DNA of 7,296 bases. Source: an uncultured Clostridia bacterium. Lineage in GTDB: Bacteria > Bacillota > Clostridia > Oscillospirales > Oscillospiraceae. Below are positions 1 to 4,600 of this stretch, piece after piece (position 1 is the first letter of the stretch; each line of letters opens with the position of its first letter). The stretch is from the NCBI GenBank assembly GCA_946187475.1, contig CAMHRJ010000106.1, positions 1 through 7,296 on the forward strand, in the 5' to 3' direction. The notes beneath the pieces were generated by a model. It was given only the letters and a program-made list of their open reading frames with translations. It searched no databases and was not told where the DNA came from. A program made the translations under genes and the position numbers.

Positions 1-476
1 CATGTGAGCCCCTCCAGATCCGCCTCGGTGAGATACCGGCTGCTGCTGTCCATGAGGATGAAGCTGCCGGTGCCGGGGGCAGGCGTCGGCGTCTCCGCTG
101 CCGGGGTGGGCGTGGGTGCCGGCGTCGGGGTGGGCGTGGGCGTCGGGCCCGGTGTCGCGGTGGGCACAGGTGTCGCCGTCGGGGCGGCGGTGGTTTCCGG
201 CGTCGGAGTCGCGGTCTCCTGAGGCGCCGCAGTCTGGGCGGCCACGGGCACATCCTGGTCGTCGTCGGACTTCTTGCCCAGTCTGCCGCTGAAGGCCAGG
301 AAGGTCACGATGATCAGCACCAGCAGCACCGCGATCATGGCGATGAGCATGGGCTTATTGTTCACGGGTTTCTCGGTGGCGGCATCCTCCTGGAAGCCCA
401 CGGCGACCCGCTTCCCGCACCGTGGACAGGTCAGCGCTCCGTCGGGGATGCGCGCGCCGCAATGGGTGCATTTCAT
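1..476 (-). CDS. Zinc-ribbon membrane protein with Thr/Pro linker and YARHG-like domain (3' end cut by window)
   Basis: 158 residues are visible and the frame is still open at base 1, so the C-terminus is missing. Residues 1-22 form a zinc ribbon with two CxxC knuckles (C3/C6 and C17/C20). Residues 43-62 are one hydrophobic membrane helix, followed by GRLGKK and an acidic DDDQD patch. Residues 85-134 are a low-complexity Thr/Pro/Ala linker. The last visible stretch, SRYLTEADLEGLT (146-158), matches the opening of the YARHG domain, a family of unknown function common in extracytoplasmic proteins of Firmicutes. The likely topology, by inference, is zinc ribbon inside, linker and YARHG outside. 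The ATG at 476 is chosen because AAGGAGAA (485-492) lies 8 nt upstream and the ribbon begins at residue 3. A promoter sits in the gap after plsY. Function is unknown; an envelope-sensing or scaffold role would be a guess. Confidence 0.85.
   Translation of the reverse strand, partial: MKCTHCGARIPDGALTCPRCGKRVAVGFQEDAATEKPVNNKPMLIAMIAVLLVLIIVTFLAFSGRLGKKSDDDQDVPVAAQTAAPQETATPTPETTAAPTATPVPTATPGPTPTPTPTPAPTPTPAAETPTPAPGTGSFILMDSSSRYLTEADLEGLT
75..224 (-). repeat. Low-complexity Thr/Pro codon repeat inside the zinc-ribbon gene
   Basis: The DNA is an imperfect 6-nt periodic tract of alternating ACG/ACC and CCG/CCC codons that encodes residues 85-134, with a TPTPTPTP core. It encodes an extended, flexible spacer between the membrane helix and the YARHG-like domain. 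Such tracts can change length by slippage. Confidence 0.8.
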
Positions 477-505
477 ATATTGAGTTCTCCTTTTCCAATG
501 CAATG

Positions 506-530
506 GGGCGCAATGCTTCGCACCGCGCCC
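506..530 (-). other. Hairpin in the predicted 5' leader of the zinc-ribbon gene
   Basis: GGGCGC (506-511) pairs with GCGCCC (525-530). Inside, TGC (514-516) pairs with GCA (520-522) around a 3-nt loop, leaving a 2x2 internal loop. It lies between the predicted start point (about 527) and the ribosome binding site (485-492), so a transcript from the promoter at 534-562 would carry much or all of it. No T-run follows on the minus strand, so it is not a normal terminator of plsY transcription. Its role is unknown. Confidence 0.45.
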
Positions 531-533
531 TAT

Positions 534-562
534 ATTTTATCCTATTTTTACCGGGATTGCAA
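534..562 (-). promoter_or_regulatory. Sigma-A-type promoter for the zinc-ribbon gene
   Basis: On the minus strand, a -35 box TTGCAA (557-562, 4/6 to consensus) is followed after exactly 17 bp by a -10 box TAAAAT (534-539, 5/6). It lies just past the plsY stop codon and about 60 bp before the ATG at 476, which suggests that this gene is transcribed separately from plsY, at least in part. Confidence 0.6.
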
Positions 563-568
563 CCCGGG

Positions 569-1168
569 CTATTTTTTGCCGAAGCGGAACTCAGCCTCTT
601 CGCCCCGGATCAGACGACCGATGTTGCCCCTGTGGAGGAAGATCACCAGTACCATCACATAGAGGCACAGGAAAAATGCAGGGGTCACGCCCGGGCGCAG
701 CAGCAGATAGAGCCAGGGATAGGCCGCCGCCGCCGTGATGGAGCAGACGGAGACCCGGCGCGCCAGGAAGAATACGGCGAAAAACAGCACCAGCAGGATC
801 AGGAAAAATCGCCAGTCCAGCAGCAGGGCGATACAGGCGGCGACGCTGACGCCCTTGCCCCCGCGAAAGCCGAAATACACCGGCCAGCAGTGGCCCGTGA
901 TGGCAGCGGCGCAGGCCACGGCCACGCCGGTGCTGCCGGCCAGCCAGTAACCGAAGAGAGCGGAGAGGGCGGTCTTGACCATGTCGAAGCCCAGGGTAAT
1001 CAGCCCCGCCTGGAGGCCGTGGGTGCGGGCCACGTTGGTGGCACCGGCGTTGCCGGAGCCCTCCTCCCGGACGTCCACATGATATCTCTTGCGAATGTAA
1101 ATGATGGCTGAGCTGATGGAGCCCAGCAGATAGCCCACCACCACGATGAGCGCGAATTTCCAAGCCAT
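569..1168 (-). CDS. plsY: Glycerol-3-phosphate acyltransferase PlsY (acyl-phosphate dependent)
   Basis: 199 residues, the usual PlsY length. PlsY transfers an acyl chain from acyl-phosphate to the sn-1 position of glycerol-3-phosphate, the first membrane step of phosphatidic acid synthesis, and works with PlsX (not in this window). It is an integral membrane protein; hydrophobic segments are seen at about 5-25, 55-77, 80-98, 108-135 and 145-178. All three family motifs are present: SGNAGATNVARTHG (38-51), the glycine-rich GFRGGKGV loop (100-107), and HRGNIGRLIRGEE (179-191), with N182 and E191 matching conserved positions. The ATG at 1168 has GGGAGG (1176-1181) 7 nt upstream. A promoter with overlapping inverted repeats lies at 1189-1250, and the glycosyltransferase upstream is on the same strand, so read-through from it is possible. 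The motifs leave little doubt. Confidence 0.97.
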   Translation of the reverse strand: MAWKFALIVVVGYLLGSISSAIIYIRKRYHVDVREEGSGNAGATNVARTHGLQAGLITLGFDMVKTALSALFGYWLAGSTGVAVACAAAITGHCWPVYFGFRGGKGVSVAACIALLLDWRFFLILLVLFFAVFFLARRVSVCSITAAAAYPWLYLLLRPGVTPAFFLCLYVMVLVIFLHRGNIGRLIRGEEAEFRFGKK

Positions 1169-1188
1169 GGGAAAACCTCCCGGAAAAG

Positions 1189-1202
1189 TTCAAAATTTTG
1201 AA
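1189..1202. promoter_or_regulatory. Perfect 14-nt palindrome near the plsY transcription start
   Basis: TTCAAAATTTTGAA is self-complementary over all 14 bases. It covers the region just downstream of the predicted plsY start point (about 1204), between the promoter and the ribosome binding site. That position suits a dimeric repressor operator, but no known operator (FapR or FabT type) is matched with confidence. It is AT-rich and could arise by chance. Confidence 0.35.
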
Positions 1203-1210
1203 GCAATTAC

Positions 1211-1239
1211 AGCATAGCACAATCCCCGGGCAGAAGCAA
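1211..1239 (-). promoter_or_regulatory. Candidate extended -10 promoter for plsY
   Basis: On the minus strand, TTGCTT (1234-1239, 3/6) is followed after 17 bp by TATGCT (1211-1216, 4/6). A TG dinucleotide one base upstream of the -10 (1218-1219) makes it an extended -10 site. The predicted start is about 1204, giving a leader of roughly 35 nt. An overlapping TGTAAT offers an alternative -10 but has no matching -35. Confidence 0.5.
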
Positions 1240-1250
1240 GTCGCCCGGGG
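1224..1250. other. GC-rich inverted repeat overlapping the plsY promoter
   Basis: CCCCGGGC (1224-1231) is perfectly complementary to GCCCGGGG (1243-1250) across an 11-nt loop. The -35 box of the plsY promoter lies in the loop, and one arm falls in the spacer. On the minus strand no T-run follows, so it is a poor terminator for the upstream glycosyltransferase. It could be an operator, a relic terminator, or a pause hairpin in read-through transcripts. Confidence 0.5.
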
Positions 1251-1291
1251 AGAGTTTTAAAAAATAATTTACAAATCCAGTTTACCCGATC

Positions 1292-1422
1292 GTGTGGAGT
1301 GTGGAGTGTGAAGTGTGGAGTTTAAAGGAATCGCCTATGGCGATCATTCAAATACGCGCGATTTCAATCGTTTGCGAAGCAAACTCTTTTAAACTCCTAA
1401 CTCCAAACTCCTAACTCCACAC
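1292..1422. repeat. 131-bp palindromic heptad-repeat element with cloverleaf folding potential
   Basis: Two 35-nt arms, 1292-1326 and 1388-1422, are inverted copies matching at 29 of 35 positions. Each arm is exactly five 7-nt units: the left arm is mostly GTGTGGA and ends GTTTAAA; the right arm, read on the minus strand, is GTGTGGA, GTTAGGA, GTTTGGA, GTTAGGA, GTTTAAA. Pairing can continue through GGA/TCT to give a 38-bp stem (1292-1329 with 1385-1422). The interior holds three hairpins: 1330-1344 (6 bp, 3-nt loop), 1346-1368 (8 positions, one mismatch, 7-nt loop) and 1370-1384 (6 bp, GAA loop). Only bases 1345 and 1369 are left between helices. There is no ORF and no transposase. The form suggests a MITE-like or REP-like dispersed element, but copy number cannot be seen from one window. 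It is less GC-rich than its neighbours. Confidence 0.75.
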
Positions 1423-2829
1423 TCAGAGGTATCGCTCAAAGTAGCTCTGTGCCCGGTTCAGCTCCCGCTGGAGCTCCTCGGCGGCCTCCCGGAAGGAGTC
1501 CCGGACGGAACTGCGGACCGCCCCGCGCATGGCGTCGGCTGCAGTGCGGGCATTGCCCACGGCGCTGCGCACCGCGTCGGCGGTATCCCGGGCGGAGGCC
1601 AGCTCCGCGCGGACGCCGTCCTCCAGGGTGTAGAGGCTGCGCATGGGGCCGGTCTTGGGCTTCAGGGCGCCGCTGCGGAAGTTTTCCAGCACCACGTGGT
1701 AGCGCTCCGCCGCCATGGCCACGCTGTCCGCCCAGGAGAGATAGATCTCGTCCATGGCGTACTGACCGATCTCGTGCATCTTGGCGGTCTCCAAATCCAT
1801 CAGCGCGGCGGCCAGAGACTCGCCGTTCTCCTCGATGAGCATGCCGGTGCGCCCGTCGGTGACGCCCTCGGAGGCGCAGCTGCCCCGGACCAGAAGGCTG
1901 CCCAGACCGCAGGCCGCGGCCTCCCGCACCACGAGACCGTTGGTATCGAAGGTGGAGGGAAACAGCAGCAGGTCCGCCCGGCAGTACCAGGCGCGCACCT
2001 GCTCCCGATCGTGGATGGCGCCCACGAATCGGCAGCAATCTTTCAGCCCCAGTTCCTCGGCATAGACCTCGATCTCGGCCCGATCCTGACCGTCGCCCAC
2101 GAAGACCATGCAGAAGTCCCGACCGGCCTCCGCCAGACGCTTGAGGCCGTTGAGGATCAGCTTCTGGCCCTTATACCACATCATCCGGCCCAAGAACAGG
2201 AACACCGGCGCGTCAGACGGCAGCTGCCACTGATCGTTCAGCGCCTGCACGGCCTCTGCCGGAGCCTGTCCCTTTTCCAAATCCACGCCGTTGGGCATGA
2301 CGAGATAATCGCCTTCATAGCCCAGAGAGCGAAGATTCTCTCCCGCGCCTTCGCTGACCACCCAGACCTCGTCGCAGGCGGAGATGTTCCGCACCAGCAC
2401 GTCGATGGCCGCCTGCTGGAGCAGGTGGCTGCGCACGGCCTTGGCGATGTCGATGTCGAACTTCGTGTGGTAGGTGAAGATCAGCGGCACGTTTGCAGCG
2501 CTGCGCAGCTCCCGGGCCAGCACCGTGGAGGCCACGGGGCAATGGCTGTGGATCAGGTTGAAGTCCATGCGCCGCAGGGTCTCGACAGTCTCCGGCGCCA
2601 GAGGGTTTCCCGCCCGATAGCCCACCAGCTGGGTGGTGTCGATGCTGGGGTAGCGAATGACGGGAAAGGTGTAATCATCCGTCACGTCCGGATACTCCGG
2701 CGTGGCCACGGCGCAGCGGCCGTGGGCGGCGGTGATGTGTTTGGCATAGTTCACGACCACATTCGCCACACCGTCGATGGTGGGCGGGAAGGAGTCGTTC
2801 ATGAGACATACGTTCAGTGCTTCGTTCAA
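1423..2829 (-). CDS. GT4-family glycosyltransferase with Ala/Arg-rich C-terminal tail
   Basis: 468 residues from a TTG start. The N-terminal GT-B half opens with CLMNDSFPPTIDGVANVV (8-25) and contains HSHCP (94-98) and TYHTKFD (119-125). The C-terminal half carries the nucleotide-sugar site: FLGRMMWYKG (212-221, R215 and K220), FVGDG (243-247), RFVGAI (267-272) and FDTNGLVVREAA (294-305). This last motif is the GT4 ExxxxxxxE signature, but with D295 instead of the first Glu; E303 is kept. Such retaining enzymes transfer a sugar from a nucleotide or lipid donor. The opening resembles diacylglycerol glucosyl- and mannosyltransferases, and plsY is nearby, so a glycolipid product is plausible but unproven. 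Residues 405-468 are an extra Ala/Arg/Glu-rich amphipathic helix. The gene overlaps the phosphoesterase stop by 3 nt. An ATG at 2802 (residue 10) lacks a ribosome binding site and would cut the first strand. Confidence 0.92.
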   Translation of the reverse strand: MNEALNVCLMNDSFPPTIDGVANVVVNYAKHITAAHGRCAVATPEYPDVTDDYTFPVIRYPSIDTTQLVGYRAGNPLAPETVETLRRMDFNLIHSHCPVASTVLARELRSAANVPLIFTYHTKFDIDIAKAVRSHLLQQAAIDVLVRNISACDEVWVVSEGAGENLRSLGYEGDYLVMPNGVDLEKGQAPAEAVQALNDQWQLPSDAPVFLFLGRMMWYKGQKLILNGLKRLAEAGRDFCMVFVGDGQDRAEIEVYAEELGLKDCCRFVGAIHDREQVRAWYCRADLLLFPSTFDTNGLVVREAAACGLGSLLVRGSCASEGVTDGRTGMLIEENGESLAAALMDLETAKMHEIGQYAMDEIYLSWADSVAMAAERYHVVLENFRSGALKPKTGPMRSLYTLEDGVRAELASARDTADAVRSAVGNARTAADAMRGAVRSSVRDSFREAAEELQRELNRAQSYFERYL

Positions 2830-3539
2830 GGCGTTTCCTCCAGGGTCATATAGTCCTGCATCAGGATGTGAAAGTTCCCTGCGTGCTTGTTGATGTGCCA
2901 GTGGCCGCAGAGCCAGTGGTTGTATTGGAGCCGGTCCTCGATGGTATCCAGCCACTCTTCCGTGGAGCGGTCCACGCCGCTCTGGTCGATGCCGGGGAGC
3001 ATAGCCTCCACGGGGGTGAACTTCGCCGGGCAGGTGTGGGTGAGGACGGTGTCGATCTCCCAGCCGATGGCGGTGAGGGAAGCCTCCACATCGGCCTTGA
3101 TCTCCGCAGAGGGCTGCTCGTCCTCAAACCAGGTCCAGCCCATGCGCTGGCGCCAGCGCTTGTCCACGCTGTAGGCCCCGCCGATGACGACGACCTGCCG
3201 GCCCTCCAGATCGAAGATCTCGCCGTCCCGGGCGAAGATCAGGTGGGGATACTCGTCCTCGATCCAGACCCGGCCGCCGTGCCACTCGCACTCCCGATAG
3301 GTGGGCACGTGCCAGGGCCGCATATCGTGGTTGCCGTGGATGCAGAAAATCTGCACCCCGGACCGGGAGGCGGTCTGTTCCAGCGCCTGCTTGCGCCGCC
3401 GGTCGATGGCGTTTTTGTGGTAGTTCAGCCCCAGATCCCCCAGGATCACCAGGATGTCCCCGGGGTTCACATTGTGGCGCAGGATTCCTTCCCGCACCCG
3501 CTTCACATCGCCGTGAATGTCGCCGGTATACCAGATCAT
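2826..3539 (-). CDS. Calcineurin-like metallophosphoesterase
   Basis: 237 residues. The dinuclear-metal motifs of the family appear in order: D7-x-H9 (TGDIHGD), GD (34-35), GNHD (69-72), H168 (LTHTCP) and GHWH (212-215). All expected metal ligands are present, so it should be active. There is no signal peptide or membrane helix, so it is cytoplasmic. Substrate cannot be told from sequence; relatives hydrolyse phosphoproteins, cyclic nucleotides or dinucleotides. The ATG at 3539 is chosen because AAAGGAGGG (3546-3554) lies 6 nt upstream and the fold starts at residue 2; the frame extends upstream to 3779 only through the divergent promoter and the neighbouring gene. It is the first gene of a coupled pair with the glycosyltransferase, read from the promoter at 3568-3596. 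Confidence 0.93.
   Translation of the reverse strand: MIWYTGDIHGDVKRVREGILRHNVNPGDILVILGDLGLNYHKNAIDRRRKQALEQTASRSGVQIFCIHGNHDMRPWHVPTYRECEWHGGRVWIEDEYPHLIFARDGEIFDLEGRQVVVIGGAYSVDKRWRQRMGWTWFEDEQPSAEIKADVEASLTAIGWEIDTVLTHTCPAKFTPVEAMLPGIDQSGVDRSTEEWLDTIEDRLQYNHWLCGHWHINKHAGNFHILMQDYMTLEETP
2827..2841 (-). promoter_or_regulatory. Ribosome binding site and TTG start of the glycosyltransferase
   Basis: On the minus strand GGAGG (2837-2841) is followed after 7 nt by TTG (2829-2827). The TTG and the upstream gene's TGA overlap as TTGA, a variant of the common ATGA coupling arrangement. This decides the start: the longer reading frame to 2955 would overlap the phosphoesterase by over 120 nt, and the ATG at 2802 has no purine-rich sequence before it. 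Confidence 0.8.
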
Positions 3540-3567
3540 GACCGTCCCTCCTTTGGTGTGTGATTCT

Positions 3568-3596
3568 ATTTTGCCCTGAAACGCACTTCCCGTCAA
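3568..3596 (-). promoter_or_regulatory. Sigma-A-type promoter for the phosphoesterase-glycosyltransferase pair
   Basis: On the minus strand, TTGACG (3591-3596, 5/6) is followed after 17 bp by CAAAAT (3568-3573, 4/6). The predicted start, about 3561, gives a leader of about 22 nt that still includes the strong ribosome binding site. A TAGAAT closer to the gene is a better -10 on its own, but its 22-bp spacing is too long. Confidence 0.6.
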
Positions 3597-3600
3597 GTGC
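3583..3600. other. Inverted repeat over the -35 region of the phosphoesterase promoter
   Basis: GCACTT (3583-3588) pairs with AAGTGC (3595-3600) across a 6-nt loop. The right arm and loop cover the -35 box, so it could be an operator. On the plus strand it is followed directly by CTTTTT, which looks like a short intrinsic terminator, but no plus-strand gene lies upstream. It could block antisense transcription or be chance. Confidence 0.35.
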
Positions 3601-3615
3601 CTTTTTGCCCGGCGC

Positions 3616-3644
3616 TTGTTTTCCGGTCGGGATGCATTTATAAT
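3616..3644 (+). promoter_or_regulatory. Sigma-A-type promoter for the class II aldolase gene
   Basis: TTGTTT (3616-3621, 3/6) is followed after 17 bp by a perfect TATAAT (3639-3644). The predicted start is about 3651, giving a leader of about 28 nt with GGAGGG at 3667-3672. It is divergent from the phosphoesterase promoter; the two -35 boxes are about 20 bp apart. Confidence 0.75.
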
Positions 3645-3678
3645 AAGGAAAACACGCAAGAAGATCGGAGGGCATTTC

Positions 3679-4599
3679 ATGGACGAGCGCACTGCCAGAG
3701 CTCTGGTGTCAAAGGAAGGGCGGGAACTGCTGCAGACCGGGCTGGTGGCCCGGACCTGGGGCAATTTCAGTGCCCGCATCCCCGGGGGTCAGTTTGTGAT
3801 CACCCCCAGCGGGCTGGACTACGCCCGGATGGGGCCGGAGGACGTGGTGGCCGTGGACATCGAAAGCGGAGAGGCTTTTGGCAGCCGCAGACCCTCCAGC
3901 GAGAAGAACATCCACCGCTTCGCCTACGGGCTTTTCCCGGAGATCGAATACGTCATCCACACCCACCAGACAGCGGCCACGGCCATCGGTCTCACTGGCA
4001 TGGAGTCTCTGGCGCTGACAGAGGCCGAGGGCGCTGAACTGGGCGGCGTCGCCCGGGCGGAGTACGCCTTTTCCGGTTCCATGGAGCTGGCGCAAAGCAT
4101 TCGCGCCGCCATGGAAGCTGACGGCGCGAAGGTCATTCTGATGCCCCACCACGGGGCTTTGATTCTGGGCCGGAGCCGGGAGGAAGCCTTCCGGCGGGCC
4201 ATGGTGCTGGAGTCGGTCTGCCGCCGCAGTCTGCAGGGGCAGCCGGCGGAAGAGGCTGCGCAGTCCCTCGACGGGAACCTGCTCCGCTCCCCTGCCGCCC
4301 TGGCCTGGGCGGCCTTGGGTGAGCCGCTGCCGCCCCTGCTGGACGATTATGCCCAGATGTTCGGCCCGGCCCTCCCGGTGCTGGAAGCGCCGGAGGACGA
4401 GACGGCTGCGGTGGTACCGGGCGTGGGCATCGCCCTGGGCACCGGCGAGACGCCGGTGAAGGCCCTGCTGGCGGAGAAGAATCTTCTGGCCGCCCTCCAC
4501 TGCCGGGCGCTGGGCGTCTCGGCTGCCCTCAGCGAAGAAAACGCCCGGCTGCAGCACGCAGATTACCTAGAGAGCTATTCCCGCCGCAAAGAGGGGTAA
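3679..4599 (+). CDS. Class II aldolase/adducin family protein with rhamnulose-aldolase-like C-terminal segment
   Basis: 306 residues. Residues 1-190 are a zinc-dependent class II (fuculose-phosphate type) aldolase: GNFS (28-31) and TPSG (42-45) for the phosphate site, PSSE (72-75) with E75 as the likely catalytic base, HTHQ (94-97) supplying zinc ligands H94 and H96, and HHGAL (157-161) with H158 as the third zinc ligand. The expected reaction is reversible cleavage of a phosphorylated sugar to a hydroxyaldehyde and dihydroxyacetone phosphate; the exact sugar is unknown. Residues 200-306 exceed the ~215-residue single-domain enzymes and contain DDYAQMFG (222-229) and VVPGVGIALG (245-254), reminiscent of the segment linking aldolase to dehydrogenase in bifunctional rhamnulose enzymes. 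No dehydrogenase follows. The ATG at 3679 is chosen for GGAGGG 6 nt upstream; an ATG at 3616 would overlap the promoter. It stands alone on its strand. Confidence 0.9.
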   Translation: MDERTARALVSKEGRELLQTGLVARTWGNFSARIPGGQFVITPSGLDYARMGPEDVVAVDIESGEAFGSRRPSSEKNIHRFAYGLFPEIEYVIHTHQTAATAIGLTGMESLALTEAEGAELGGVARAEYAFSGSMELAQSIRAAMEADGAKVILMPHHGALILGRSREEAFRRAMVLESVCRRSLQGQPAEEAAQSLDGNLLRSPAALAWAALGEPLPPLLDDYAQMFGPALPVLEAPEDETAAVVPGVGIALGTGETPVKALLAEKNLLAALHCRALGVSAALSEENARLQHADYLESYSRRKEG

Positions 4600-4600
4600 A

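Noticed and set aside
551..567. Possible plsY terminator (CCGGG/CCCGG)
   Set aside because: The stem is only 5 bp and the T-run lies on the wrong side for minus-strand transcription; the sequence is better explained by the -35 box and spacer of the next gene's promoter.
422..1111. 229-codon open frame on the plus strand
   Set aside because: It is antisense to plsY and the start of the zinc-ribbon gene; composition is Gln/His/Gly-rich with no family.
1292..1422. CRISPR array or tRNA as explanation for the repeat/cloverleaf element
   Set aside because: The units are 7 nt with no spacers, and the cloverleaf lacks tRNA arm sizes, anticodon loop and T-loop consensus.
1696..2853. 385-codon open frame on the plus strand
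   Set aside because: It lies antisense to the glycosyltransferase, has no recognisable domain and is Val/Gly/His-rich as expected for a GC-rich shadow frame.
2830..2955. Upstream extension of the glycosyltransferase frame to 2955
   Set aside because: The extra 42 residues overlap the phosphoesterase, do not resemble the GT-B fold, and lack a ribosome binding site comparable to the one before TTG 2829.
2817..3563. 248-codon open frame on the plus strand
   Set aside because: It is antisense to the metallophosphoesterase and has no recognisable protein family.
3540..3779. Upstream extension of the phosphoesterase frame to 3779
   Set aside because: It would cross the divergent promoter and the start of the aldolase gene; the fold and strong ribosome binding site begin at 3539.
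3709..4557. 282-codon open frame on the minus strand
   Set aside because: It is antisense to the class II aldolase, with no motifs.
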